NCBI GenBank assembly: GCA_017601345.1
Contig: JAFNIT010000006.1
Coordinates: 1 to 58,915, forward strand
DNA from: Candidatus Brockarchaeota archaeon
GTDB lineage: Archaea > Thermoproteota > EX4484-205 > JAAOZP01
Reading direction: 5' to 3'
DNA: 58,915 nt
Below, in pieces: positions 17,500 to 28,067 of the stretch. The position numbers were made by a program, and so were the translations under genes. A model generated the notes under the pieces. The model was given only the letters and a program-made list of their open reading frames with translations, was not told where the DNA came from and did no database searches. Within the stretch, counting starts at the first letter, position 1. Each line of letters begins with the position of its first letter.

Positions 17500-19803
17500 A
17501 TGGGGGACAAGCCTGTTTACCTAGATTCTTCAGCCCCGGTGGATCTAAGAGTGAAAGACCTTTTGAGAAGAATGACTCTGGAAGAGAAGATAGCTCAACT
17601 CCAGAGTCTCTGGCTGAGAATAGGAGGAGAAGCACTTACTGAGGATAAGTTTAAAGAATTGGCTGGAAAAGGTATCGGGGAAATAACGCGTGTCTCAGGA
17701 GCATTAGGAGTTAAACCGGGAGAAGGTGCAAGAATAGTTAATGAAATCCAGAAGTTTCTAGTTGAAGAGACTAGGCTAGGCATACCAGCTATAATCCACG
17801 AGGAGTGTTTAACCGGCTTCTTAGCAATGGGCGCCACAGCCTTTCCTCAAGCAATAGGCTTAGCCAGTACGTGGAATCCCGAGCTCATTGAACAAGTTGC
17901 CTCTGTAATAAGGAGGCAGATGAGAGCATGCGGGGCCCATCAGGGTCTTGCACCAGTCCTCGACGTTGCGAGAGACCCGAGATGGGGGAGAACAGAAGAG
18001 ACCTACGGGGAGGATCCTTATCTTGTCGCACGCATGGGGGTTTCCTACGTTAAGGGTCTTCAAGGAGAGGATTTGAGAAACGGCATAATTGCTACTGCTA
18101 AGCATTTTGCCGCCCACGGTTTCCCGGAGGGGGGTAGGAACTGTGCACCCGTTCACGCTACTCCGAGAGAGTTTAGGGAAGTATTTTTATTCCCATTCGA
18201 AGCCGTGGTTAAGCTTGCTGGAGTATACTCGATCATGAATGCATATCACGATATAGATGGTGTTCCGTGCGCTTCTTCAAGGGCTCTTCTCACCGACATT
18301 CTCAGGGGCGAGTGGGGTTTCAACGGATTTGTAGTATCGGACTATTTCGCCATAAGAATGCTTGAAAACTTCCATTATACTGCTTCAGACGCTAAAGACG
18401 CTGCCGTAAAGGCGATTATCGCAGGCATAGACGTTGAACTACCTTCAGTCGACTGTTACGGTAAGCCCCTTCTAGATGCGGTGAGCGAAGGTCTCGTACC
18501 CGAGGGAATAATAGACACTGCTGTATCGAGGGTTTTAAGGGCTAAGTTCCTACTGGGCTTGTTCGAAAACCCTTATGTTAACGCTGAGGAAGCTGCCGGG
18601 CAACTTGATAGAGAAGAGGATAGGGCTTTAGCTCTCAGGGCGGCTAGAGAATCCATAGTTCTCCTTAAGAACAATGGTGTTTTGCCAATACCTAGCTCAG
18701 TAAGGTCCATAGCTGTAGTCGGTCCTAATGCTGACAGTAAGAGGAATCTTCATGGAGACTATAGTTTTACTGCCCACATGGATAGTAAAGACAGGCCTCC
18801 CGGCTACGACGAAATATTTCAAGAAGGTGCTGTGAGGACTGTAAGCATACTCCAGGGTATTAGAAACAGAGCTCCCCCTGGTGTTAATATTAACTATGCA
18901 AAGGGCTGCGACATAACGGGGGATTCGAAAGAAGGCTTCAAAGAGGCTGTTGATATTGCTATGAAATCAGACGTAGTGATAGCTGTAATGGGTGAAAAAT
19001 CCGGCATGTTTGAAACAGGCGTTTCAGGAGAGGGCTGCGATCGCTACTCGCTCAAGCTTCCCGGAGTGCAGGAGGACCTAATGAAAGAGCTCTGTAACAC
19101 AGGAAAGCCCATAGTTTTAGTCTTGGTAAACGGTAGGCCGCTTTCACTCGGATGGATAGCTGAGAAATGTTCGGCTATAATCGAAGCATGGTACCCGGGC
19201 GAGGAAGGAGGTAATGCTGTAGCAGACGTTCTTTTCGGACATTATAATCCTGGAGGGAAGCTCCCAATAACGTTTCCAAAAGACGTGGGGCAGATACCGT
19301 TAAACTACAGTAGAAGACACTCTTCCTTTAGGAACTACGTGGGAATGGATGCTAAACCATTATTCCCGTTTGGACACGGACTAAGCTATACGCGTTTCGA
19401 ATACAGCTCGCTAGAAATAAACCCTAGCAACATTAGCCCCATGGGGCAGGTTAAAATACGCTTCAAACTGAAGAATTCGGGAGAGAGAACGGGCGACGAG
19501 GTTGCTCAACTCTATGTGAGAGATACGGTTGCCAGTGTTGCTAGGCCAGTAATGGAGCTTAAAGGATTTAAAAGAGTGAGTTTAAAACCGGGAGAGGTAA
19601 AAGAAGTAGAGTTCACTCTCTTTGCGGAGCAGCTTGCATTCTACGACGAATATATGAGGCTGGTTGTTGAACCGGGGGTTTTCGAAGTAATGATTGGAAG
19701 CTCCTCTGAAGACATAAGACTGAGAGGCGAGTTTAAAGTAGTTGGAGAAACTAGAGTAATTAAGAATAGAACCATTTTCTTCAGCGAAGTCGAAGTAAAG
19801 TAA
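17500..19803 (+). CDS. Glycoside hydrolase family 3 beta-glucosidase/beta-xylosidase with C-terminal FnIII-like domain
   Basis: RRMTLEEKIAQLQ; GFVVSDYFAIR (nucleophile region); AKHFAAHG; LPLNYSRR-type and PFGHGLSYTRFEYS motifs. Confidence 0.95.
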   Translation: MGDKPVYLDSSAPVDLRVKDLLRRMTLEEKIAQLQSLWLRIGGEALTEDKFKELAGKGIGEITRVSGALGVKPGEGARIVNEIQKFLVEETRLGIPAIIHEECLTGFLAMGATAFPQAIGLASTWNPELIEQVASVIRRQMRACGAHQGLAPVLDVARDPRWGRTEETYGEDPYLVARMGVSYVKGLQGEDLRNGIIATAKHFAAHGFPEGGRNCAPVHATPREFREVFLFPFEAVVKLAGVYSIMNAYHDIDGVPCASSRALLTDILRGEWGFNGFVVSDYFAIRMLENFHYTASDAKDAAVKAIIAGIDVELPSVDCYGKPLLDAVSEGLVPEGIIDTAVSRVLRAKFLLGLFENPYVNAEEAAGQLDREEDRALALRAARESIVLLKNNGVLPIPSSVRSIAVVGPNADSKRNLHGDYSFTAHMDSKDRPPGYDEIFQEGAVRTVSILQGIRNRAPPGVNINYAKGCDITGDSKEGFKEAVDIAMKSDVVIAVMGEKSGMFETGVSGEGCDRYSLKLPGVQEDLMKELCNTGKPIVLVLVNGRPLSLGWIAEKCSAIIEAWYPGEEGGNAVADVLFGHYNPGGKLPITFPKDVGQIPLNYSRRHSSFRNYVGMDAKPLFPFGHGLSYTRFEYSSLEINPSNISPMGQVKIRFKLKNSGERTGDEVAQLYVRDTVASVARPVMELKGFKRVSLKPGEVKEVEFTLFAEQLAFYDEYMRLVVEPGVFEVMIGSSSEDIRLRGEFKVVGETRVIKNRTIFFSEVEVK

Positions 19804-19916
19804 TTCAATCCTTTTTCATTAATTTTTAATACTAAATGGTCGAACCGAGTTAAAATATTGTTAGCTGCACATTAAGAAAGCATTTTTAAATCGAGGAATC
19901 CTGTCTTTCCTTACGA

Positions 19917-21191
19917 ATGGCTGAGGAACAGTTCTTCCAAATGTTCCTAAGTGGGCTTTGCGAATCGTTAAATAGACTAATCCCTTTAGATTTCGACTCT
20001 TCACCTTTCAAGAGCTCCTATCTTTCCAAATGGTGTTCTTACGGCGAAACATGTAAGCCGGATGGAGCCGTAGTTGCCTGTGACGGGAGCATTAGCGAAT
20101 CCAGCTTCTCCGGGGGCTTAGTCATCTGGACTGCGAGGGCTGTAGCACATGTTTACTCGGAAGAAGGTAGACCCGATAGCCTTATGGAGGCTGGTGTGGA
20201 GGCGGGCTATAGGCTTCAAGGCCGACAATTTTTCCTAAGGCTTCTTGAGCTTAGAACGCTGAGACGGGCTTTAGAAAAAGCTTCACAATCGCACGAAAGG
20301 GTTTTCGGTATTTTCGACGGAAGCCTCTATCTTACTTTTCTCCACAATAGGAACCGCTTGAGAGTTTACTCAAGGTTATTCGAAAATTACGTCAGGGAGC
20401 TGACTCTTCTTTTGAAGCTTGTCGACGAGAAAAAGATTGTTGTCGGCATCTGCAAGGATAGTGACATAAGTTATCTCAGGGCTAAGATAATGGTTGACAT
20501 CTTGCATAGCCTAGACCCTGAGCTGGCTGCTGAGGCAAGGGGAAGAAGCATACGAAGGATTCGGGAAGTGTTAAGCGAAAGGATTAAGGATTCGACTCAG
20601 GATTTGTTGAAAGCCTGCTTAAAGGAGTTGGAGCAGGATTTTTCAGATGAAGGTGTTTACAGCGAGATAGCGCCGGGCCCGGGGTTTACGAGGCCTCTCC
20701 TTCTTGCGCCACAGACGATTTTTCTAACCAGTGAGACTGGGTCAACAGACTGGTGGGACTCAAGATTCAGAACTCGCCTTGAGAAGGATAACGGGCTAAA
20801 AGGGGTTCTTAGGGCACTTGACGAATACTTTTCAAGCCCTCCAGTAGCGTTAACATATTGGAGACCCAAGATTAGCTTCAGGGTCTACAGGGTTGACGTG
20901 CCTTCAAGCCTTCTGGGATATAGTGGTGCGAGTGGAAGCCTCTCAGGAGACCTTTTCACGGATGATTCGGGTATTGAAAAGGCAAAAGCAGTATTCGGCG
21001 TGTTAAACCTGCTGTACCAGGAGCCTCATGTTGTTCAACCGCTTGCTGAAGTAGACTGCATCGCCAGGCTCAGCAGGAGCCTCTATAAGGATTCTTACGA
21101 ACCTGTTATAGTTGAAGAGTTGAGGAGAAGAGGTTTTAAAGCAAGTCCTAGAAGGAGAAGCATTAGGAATATTGTGTTAAGGGGATATTAA
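19917..21191 (+). CDS. nurA: NurA-family 5'-3' nuclease
   Basis: VACDGSISES and GIFDGSLYLTFL motifs; immediately upstream of herA. Confidence 0.9.
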   Translation: MAEEQFFQMFLSGLCESLNRLIPLDFDSSPFKSSYLSKWCSYGETCKPDGAVVACDGSISESSFSGGLVIWTARAVAHVYSEEGRPDSLMEAGVEAGYRLQGRQFFLRLLELRTLRRALEKASQSHERVFGIFDGSLYLTFLHNRNRLRVYSRLFENYVRELTLLLKLVDEKKIVVGICKDSDISYLRAKIMVDILHSLDPELAAEARGRSIRRIREVLSERIKDSTQDLLKACLKELEQDFSDEGVYSEIAPGPGFTRPLLLAPQTIFLTSETGSTDWWDSRFRTRLEKDNGLKGVLRALDEYFSSPPVALTYWRPKISFRVYRVDVPSSLLGYSGASGSLSGDLFTDDSGIEKAKAVFGVLNLLYQEPHVVQPLAEVDCIARLSRSLYKDSYEPVIVEELRRRGFKASPRRRSIRNIVLRGY

Positions 21192-22744
21192 TGGAGCCGC
21201 TTGGTAGAGTAATAGAGGAATCCACGCCTTTCCGATTCGTCTTCAAGACGGGCATCGATAATCCAATAGCTCTCCATGATTACGTCTTTGTTGAAGTTAA
21301 CAACGTTGAGGATGGAAAAGTCAGTAAAGAAAGGGTTCTTGCCGAAGTCGTAGGTTTAGGTTCTAAGAACCCCATGGCTACGGAAAGGCTTGTTGCAGAG
21401 CAGCAAGTATCAACATATTCTTATAAGCTCGTCTTAGCCGAAGTCATAGGTTACCTTAAAGACGGTAGGATAATCAGACCAAAGGTGGCTCCTGACCCTA
21501 ATTCCCCTGTCTACAGAGCAGACGACGAGCTTCTCCAAGCCTTCTTCTCAGGAATCAATAGTAGAATACCTTTGAAAGTAGCAGCGTTACTTAACAGGCC
21601 TGGGATAAGTGTTCCAATACACCTTCAAGACCTCCAGTTTCACCTTGGAATTTTCGCCGCAACCAGAGCGGGCAAGTCGTATTTTGCTGGAAAATTAATC
21701 GAGGAGATTCTGATTAATACTCCTTTTCCAGTAGTAGTTATAGATATTCATGCAGACTACGTCATGATGGATAAAAGACAAGACGGGTCTAAACATGGTG
21801 ACTTCAACGTTATCGTCTACTATCCGCCTAAAGCACCTAGGATTAGTGGCGTGACAGCAGAGCAGAAAGAGCTCAAGTTAAGCCCGGAGAAACTGACCCA
21901 TGAAGCTTTGGCAATGCTCCTAGGCGCAACATTGGGTGAGAGACAGAGAATAATATTGAGAAGAATATTGAAGAAGCTAAAATCCGAGAAGAAAGCTTTC
22001 GGTCTCAATGATGTAATTGCTCAAATAACTGAGGAGTTGAATAAAACAGATGAGAAGGGGGAATATTTGCTAAAAAGAGATGAAAGAGCGAGGTATGAAA
22101 GCCTACGCGATAGACTGGAGGATTTAGGAGAAGATATTTCCCTTCCCCCTACTGGAATGGATGTTTCCGAATTGCTCCAGCCTAAAACCCTGAGCGTAAT
22201 CTGCTTGAACGGCCTACGTTCTAAAGTCCAAGATGCGTATGCGAGTATAATCATTGAAATGCTTTTCAAACACCAAGTTTCAAGTAAGGATGAAAAGAAT
22301 TTCATGCCAGTTTTCCTCTTCATAGAAGAAGCACATAGAATAGCGTCCGGAGAAGGTGGAGGGTACGCTGTAAGAACTATATCAACAGCAATAAGGGAGG
22401 GATCGAAGTTCGGTCTCTTCATAGTTTTAATAAGCCAGCGGCCCAGGAACATCGATCCAGATATTTTAAGCAACGTAGGTAACTATGCAGTAATGCGCAT
22501 CACTAATCAACAGGACCAGAGCGTCATAGAGAATGCTAGCGAAAGCTTCTCACACCGGCTTATAGAAGACCTACCTGGGTTAAACCAGGGCGAGGTGGTA
22601 CTCGTAGGACCCTTCGTACCGCTTCCAGCGCATGTTAAAACATTAGAAAGGAAGACGATTCATCATGGAGTTACACCAGAATTAAGCGTTTTAATAAACA
22701 GGATCAATGAGGCGCTTGAACAGAGAGAGAAAAGCAGGTGGTGA
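21191..22744 (+). CDS. herA: HerA DNA translocase (FtsK/VirB4-like ATPase)
   Basis: Walker A AATRAGKSYFAG; Walker B VFLFIEEAHRIA; TAATG overlap with nurA. Confidence 0.95.
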   Translation: MEPLGRVIEESTPFRFVFKTGIDNPIALHDYVFVEVNNVEDGKVSKERVLAEVVGLGSKNPMATERLVAEQQVSTYSYKLVLAEVIGYLKDGRIIRPKVAPDPNSPVYRADDELLQAFFSGINSRIPLKVAALLNRPGISVPIHLQDLQFHLGIFAATRAGKSYFAGKLIEEILINTPFPVVVIDIHADYVMMDKRQDGSKHGDFNVIVYYPPKAPRISGVTAEQKELKLSPEKLTHEALAMLLGATLGERQRIILRRILKKLKSEKKAFGLNDVIAQITEELNKTDEKGEYLLKRDERARYESLRDRLEDLGEDISLPPTGMDVSELLQPKTLSVICLNGLRSKVQDAYASIIIEMLFKHQVSSKDEKNFMPVFLFIEEAHRIASGEGGGYAVRTISTAIREGSKFGLFIVLISQRPRNIDPDILSNVGNYAVMRITNQQDQSVIENASESFSHRLIEDLPGLNQGEVVLVGPFVPLPAHVKTLERKTIHHGVTPELSVLINRINEALEQREKSRW

Positions 22745-24015
22745 AATTGAAAATAGGGGTTTTGGCTGACACTCACGTAGGCAGAAGAATACCGATTGAA
22801 ATAGGCGAGCTCAGGAGACGTGCTTATCGCCATGCTTTCACGCAATCCATAAACATTTTCATCGAGGAGGGTGTTGACTATGTTATTCACGCGGGAGACC
22901 TTTTTGAGAAACGCAGCATGACCTCAGAGGACAGTGTTTTTGTAAAGGAGGAGTTTCAGCGACTTGTAAATTCTATTAAAGAAAAACATGGCAAGGAGGT
23001 TTCAATATTCGTCGTCAGGGGGAATCATGATGGCAGTTACGACAATAACGCTCTGGATTTTGTGAAACATCCGTTGGCAAAATACCTTAAGGTGGTGGGG
23101 GAGGCTCTAGCTAGAGGAGAAGAAGAGTTTTACGTGGATGGGGAAATCATGTTGACCGGCATGCCTTACCATACGTATGTTTCACGTGTTTTCAAGGATG
23201 TTAAGCCATTGATCGAGAAACTATTTAAGACGAAGGATTACCTTAAGATTTTCCTAATGCACAATTTCATTCAAGGGCATCACGACATTCCGCCTGGGAC
23301 GCCTCCGCATAACTTTCTGAGCATCAAGGATTTTGAAGGACTGGGTGTAAACATCGTTGTAGCAGGACATTTCCATACGAAAGCTGGACCATTTGAAGAA
23401 AACGGCATTGTCTTCCTGACTCCAGGAGCAACGGAGGCTATAGATCTATCTGATGAAGGGCCTTTTGGAGTATACATTTTAGAGCCAGGTGTTAAACCCA
23501 GATTCGTTAAAATAAGGCCGTTGCACGAAATACGCAATTCTAAAGTGGACTCTATGGAAACAGTGAAACCTAAGGAGTGGTATGTAGAAAATGCTTTGAA
23601 AGAAGCAAACGCTTATTGCTCGTATCTAAAGGAGAAAAAGGCTGATGGGCTACTAAGAATCGTAATATCAGGATATTTAGAAGAAGGAGACCCGTCGATT
23701 ATAAATTCGGCTTTGAAAGAAGAATTGTCGAAATTGACAAGTCAAACCGGACTATTATATGTGGATTTAGTCAACCGCGTCAAAGAGATTCCTCAGAAAA
23801 TAGCGTTTCCGAAAATGGGTACAGGCCTCGACTACATGGCGACTGCTCTAAAGCCATTGGGGGAAAACATTGGAGAAGCCATGAGTCTTATTGAGGAGAT
23901 AAGTATGGTGCTTGAAGAAAAAGCCAGTCAGAAAACTGGACTACTAACCGAATTAGATAGGTCTCGCTTCGTTAAAAGATGGTTGGAAATATTTGAAAAG
24001 AGTGATGTTAAATGA
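22738..24015 (+). CDS. mre11: Mre11 DNA double-strand-break repair nuclease
   Basis: Calcineurin-like motifs ADTHVGRR, HAGDLFE, VRGNHDG, MHNFIQGH, AGHFH; overlaps herA. Confidence 0.95.
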   Translation: MVKLKIGVLADTHVGRRIPIEIGELRRRAYRHAFTQSINIFIEEGVDYVIHAGDLFEKRSMTSEDSVFVKEEFQRLVNSIKEKHGKEVSIFVVRGNHDGSYDNNALDFVKHPLAKYLKVVGEALARGEEEFYVDGEIMLTGMPYHTYVSRVFKDVKPLIEKLFKTKDYLKIFLMHNFIQGHHDIPPGTPPHNFLSIKDFEGLGVNIVVAGHFHTKAGPFEENGIVFLTPGATEAIDLSDEGPFGVYILEPGVKPRFVKIRPLHEIRNSKVDSMETVKPKEWYVENALKEANAYCSYLKEKKADGLLRIVISGYLEEGDPSIINSALKEELSKLTSQTGLLYVDLVNRVKEIPQKIAFPKMGTGLDYMATALKPLGENIGEAMSLIEEISMVLEEKASQKTGLLTELDRSRFVKRWLEIFEKSDVK

Positions 24016-26003
24016 GCACTGTAATAGAAAAACTAGTTTTGAAGAATTTTGAAAGATATAGAAGGGTTGAAATAGATTTTTCAGCAGGACTTAATTTAGT
24101 CAGGGGCAGAAACTCAACGGGCAAAACTACGATTCTAAACGCTTTAACGTTCGCGCTTTTCGGAGAAGCCCCAGAAGTAAGACCTAGGCTATTAGTATCT
24201 AGGCTACCTGGATCTGGAGAGATGTCTGTATACGTAAAATTCAGGAGCCCAAGGAGTGGTCAAGTAGTAGAAGTAGAGAGAAGGGGTGGCCTAGATAGAA
24301 ATGGGGATTATAAGACGGAGAGTAGAATGCTTAAAATCGACGGTAAAGCAATACCTGTTGACAGCGAGGAGGTTCTTAAACAAAAAGTTACTGAACTCCT
24401 TGGAATGAGCCTTAGAAGGTTTCTTAACCTTGTCTACGTTAGGCAGGGAGGATTAAACGAAATACTCTCGCCAAACAGGGATCAGATGGATTCAATATTA
24501 GGAATAACTCTAATGAGGGAAGTTCGAGAACAATTTAAAGAGGTATGTAAGGAATTAGAAAGGTTTGAGGGGGAAGATGTTATGACTAAGCTACGAATAT
24601 TAGAAGAGCAAATACCTAAATACGATTCCGACCTAAGTTACGTAAATAAGGATATCGAGAATCTGGAGAATGAGATAAAGGAGTTAAGCGAAACAGTTAG
24701 CAAAGCGGAATCGAAAGAATTAAGCGAGCTCTTGGCAAGCATAAAGGATAGGGACAGTATTGAGCAAGAGTTGAATAAGAACAATTCTAAAATCCAGGCT
24801 TTTCTAGAGCAGACAGGATCCTCGTCAATAATAGAACTTGAAGAGAAATTAAATTCCTGTAGCAAGAAGCTTGAAAATCTAGCATCTAAAAAGAGTTCTC
24901 TAGAGGAAACAGTAAAATACTGGGAGGAAAAATGGTCGGTAACAAGAGCACAGGTGGAGAATTTCAGAAGACAGATTAGGGAGCATAAAGAACTTGCCGA
25001 AAGCGGCTTATCCAAATGCCCCAAATGTGGTCAGGAGATCAATCCATTAATCCTCCAGCGAATACTTAAGGAGGATCAGGCTTTACTAAAAGGACTTGAG
25101 GAAGAAGAGGAAAGCCTGAGGAAGACCGTTGACTCGAACAGGAGTGAATTGAAACAGGTTCTCGACGAACTTAAACAACTTGAAACTAATCATTACAGAC
25201 TAGCCTCTGCGATGAATAGTATAGGCGAGGCTTTGAAAACCGTGAAGGAGCTTTTAGATGAGAAGAGCTTAATCTTAGAATTAATAAATAAAAGGTTGAC
25301 TAGTCTAAATCTTCCACTCAAGCCTGAGGATCCGTATTTAGCACTAAAGATAGCTCAACTCCTACCAATTCAGCCTGAAGAGCTGGCGAGGAAAAAGAAA
25401 GACTTGGAGGAGAAGATGAAAACCTTAGAGGAGAAGAAGCGTAGGCGGGATAAAATCCTAGAGGAGGTTGAGAAAGCCAGAGGATTACTCGACAAGCTTA
25501 AGAAAAGGGTTGAAAAGGCGAATCTTGTCAAAACGCTTGCGAAATCTCTTGAGAAAGCAATTGAGGAAAGGAGGCGTGAACTCCTAAGACGGATGGAGTT
25601 CAAGGCATTAGAGTATTACAGGACTATGACTGATCAGCATGTTTACGACGCTATTAGAATAGACCCGGAGGATTACTCCGTCTGGGTTCACCCTCGGGGT
25701 TTAACGGAACCAATACCGGCGAACAGGGTTGGAGGAGGACATCAAACAATAATATCTCTTGCAATACGCCTTGCTCTACTAGACTCCTTAAACCTAAGAT
25801 CCATACTAATACTGGACGAGCCCACCTACGGCGTTGACTCGCAGAACCTGCCTCAAATAGCCAACTACATAGGAGAGGTTTCAAAATATATTTCGCAAAT
25901 GATACTGGTTACTCATCATAGCATATGCGAGGAAGAAGCATCTAATATTATAAACGTAGTCGTACAAGAGGACGGTACTTCTAAAGTTGAACTAGAAGCG
26001 TAA
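24012..26003 (+). CDS. rad50: Rad50 SMC-like ATPase (short form)
   Basis: Walker A GRNSTGKTTILNAL; zinc hook CPKC; LILDEPTYGVD Walker B/D-loop; overlaps mre11. Confidence 0.95.
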   Translation: MSTVIEKLVLKNFERYRRVEIDFSAGLNLVRGRNSTGKTTILNALTFALFGEAPEVRPRLLVSRLPGSGEMSVYVKFRSPRSGQVVEVERRGGLDRNGDYKTESRMLKIDGKAIPVDSEEVLKQKVTELLGMSLRRFLNLVYVRQGGLNEILSPNRDQMDSILGITLMREVREQFKEVCKELERFEGEDVMTKLRILEEQIPKYDSDLSYVNKDIENLENEIKELSETVSKAESKELSELLASIKDRDSIEQELNKNNSKIQAFLEQTGSSSIIELEEKLNSCSKKLENLASKKSSLEETVKYWEEKWSVTRAQVENFRRQIREHKELAESGLSKCPKCGQEINPLILQRILKEDQALLKGLEEEEESLRKTVDSNRSELKQVLDELKQLETNHYRLASAMNSIGEALKTVKELLDEKSLILELINKRLTSLNLPLKPEDPYLALKIAQLLPIQPEELARKKKDLEEKMKTLEEKKRRRDKILEEVEKARGLLDKLKKRVEKANLVKTLAKSLEKAIEERRRELLRRMEFKALEYYRTMTDQHVYDAIRIDPEDYSVWVHPRGLTEPIPANRVGGGHQTIISLAIRLALLDSLNLRSILILDEPTYGVDSQNLPQIANYIGEVSKYISQMILVTHHSICEEEASNIINVVVQEDGTSKVELEA

Positions 26004-26317
26004 TAAACAGTTTTGATTATATAGAGTCAGATTAATATTTCCTCCAATATCTTTCGTAGCTTTGTCTTTTGATACTGTCGCCTTAATCCCAACAGCACAA
26101 ACTGCAACACATAGCTCATTTCAATTGCTAATTCCACCTTCTCTTCCGGATCAAGATTCTCCATACCCCTTTTTTAATACAATTCTCACATTCATTATAG
26201 TATTGTTGAAGGAGCACTAAAAGTTAAGAGCATTCCGCGGTGACAAAACCGGATTCTAGTAAGATAGCAAATTTTTATTAACTTGATGTGTAACATGTTT
26301 ATTAAGATGGGAGAACA

Positions 26318-26857
26318 TGGCAAAAGAACTTGATCGAATTGCTCCTTATTCATTCCTGATTTTAGGTTTATGCTTAATTTTTATTTTTCTCCCCATGCTT
26401 GTCTCTTACTCTAATGATTTAGAAGATTTGAGAATGCGCTAAAGGAAAATCCTAGGATTGCCCATTTTGCAGAGATAGTGACTATTAGGGCGTTATATGA
26501 TACATTACTCTCCATAGTTCTTCTGAGGTTGAGTACGATTTGCAAAGGTTACTTGAGTATGAAACCGGAAATCGAAGACAAATTTTGAGAATCGCCCGTT
26601 TACTAAAAAAGTTTAGGCTTCAAGCTATAGTACAATATTTTTCGTCTTCATAGAGATAATAGTGACTATACTTGATTTAATGAACGAAGTAGCGGTTAAC
26701 ATCGCTTTTTACACCACCATCTTTAAAAGGATATGACGTGTTACTCTTCACACTGTCGAAGCCGTTTCTTTTAATCGCATCCATTGCAGTAATTACGTTT
26801 GCAATAACGATCCTTTATTTTTACTTTGATAAGGTCTCCGAAGGTGGAAAAAGATGA
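26318..26857 (+). pseudogene. Decayed membrane protein gene (multiple frameshifts)
   Basis: Consecutive coding-like fragments in different frames: MAKELDRIAPYSFLILGLCLIFIFLPMLVSYSNDLEDLRMR / ENALKENPRIAHFAEIVTIRALYDTLLS / SSEVEYDLQRLLEYETGNRRQILRIARLLKKF / IEIIVTILDLMNEVAVNIAFYTTIFKR / FTLSKPFLLIASIAVITFAITILYFYFDKVSEGGKR. Confidence 0.6.
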
Positions 26858-26888
26858 AAAAGATCAACTAGCATTTTTGAACGTTGTT

Positions 26889-27071
26889 TCATATTTTTGA
26901 TGCTTGTTCTCCTCGTACTCCCCAGTTGCTTTTAGGCACATCGTGGATGATTATATTAAGCCATTCAGGTTTAACACCTATTTCCTCGAACGCTCTTGTT
27001 ATTCCTTTTATGAGCTTCTCCTTCTGCTCTTCAGTGCGCCCCTCCCACATTTCGACTATGACTACGGGCAT
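26889..27071 (-). CDS. 4-oxalocrotonate tautomerase-family protein
   Basis: 60 aa, PVVIVEMWEGRTEEQKEKLIKGITRAFEEIGV with N-terminal Pro after Met. Confidence 0.88.
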   Translation of the reverse strand: MPVVIVEMWEGRTEEQKEKLIKGITRAFEEIGVKPEWLNIIIHDVPKSNWGVRGEQASKI

Positions 27072-27123
27072 TTTCCATCACCACTTTCCTTTGCAATTCG
27101 ATTTTAAAAGGGTTTCCTATTTT

Positions 27124-27957
27124 TTAAGAAACCGGAATCTCTAATACAGAATGGTACATTGTCTCTTCCCATTCGGCATAAGGGAAGTGGGCTTCAATAA
27201 CGTGGACGCCTTCTTCACTGAACGTATACTGGTATTCTGATTGAATTATGTCGCCAGCTTTTAAAACGCGTTCCTGAATAACTTGAATACATATTTTTTC
27301 AGGGTCATAACATATTGGAAAGAGCTCGATCCTACGGCCACTAGGAGTCTGAAGGTATATTTTAAAGTCTGGAGAACAAGGCGTTGGTGAAGAATAGTGG
27401 AAATCCTTCTTCATGAGGTTTACAGCTACCGAATATATTTTCAATGTCTCGCCTTTGTTAACAGTAAGCTTATCCGTTTTTAGGTAGAAAATTATGTCTT
27501 GAAAACCCGATGGGAAGCCGCTAGTTTCACGCAACAAGTGGTGGAGATAAGCGAGTTCTTTAGGCGGCTTTTCGCTAACATCAGTCCAATAATAGTTTAT
27601 TGACTTGCCCCTGTCGTAAATAGTCAGGTTGTAAATGAAATAGTCCACTGCACCCTCCTCAGGCTTAAGCTCTAAACCATCAGGATATTTTTCGAGAAGA
27701 AGACTCATCCTGCTCGTTAATTCATCCAGTACAAAGCTTGGTATTAATGCCGAGCTGTTTCGTCTCTTAGCAAATACAGCCCCGTCCGAGTAATACTCGC
27801 ATGTCTCACAAACGCCCCAGAATCCTCCTGAAAATGTCAGCTCCATTATTTTCTCAGGCTTTTTCTGGGAGCCGAAAAACATGACAATTATCCCACTGAT
27901 TATCACCATTGCCAGCCAGATGAATGCGTAAAGCCCTATCCTGCTCATGAAAATCAT
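27124..27957 (-). CDS. Hypothetical membrane-anchored extracellular protein
   Basis: N-terminal TM followed by a polar, predicted beta-rich 250-aa domain. Confidence 0.6.
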   Translation of the reverse strand: MIFMSRIGLYAFIWLAMVIISGIIVMFFGSQKKPEKIMELTFSGGFWGVCETCEYYSDGAVFAKRRNSSALIPSFVLDELTSRMSLLLEKYPDGLELKPEEGAVDYFIYNLTIYDRGKSINYYWTDVSEKPPKELAYLHHLLRETSGFPSGFQDIIFYLKTDKLTVNKGETLKIYSVAVNLMKKDFHYSSPTPCSPDFKIYLQTPSGRRIELFPICYDPEKICIQVIQERVLKAGDIIQSEYQYTFSEEGVHVIEAHFPYAEWEETMYHSVLEIPVS

Positions 27958-28067
27958 TCTAAAACAGTAATATATAATGCTAGATTTTCGAACAGTATTT
28001 CTAGGCTTTTAAAGTACTGCTTTTTGAACTAAAAGATTTATTTTCAACAACTTATTTTTTTCTTAAA

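Noticed and set aside
22021-22473. 150-aa minus ORF inside herA
   Set aside because: Antisense shadow of a well-supported gene.
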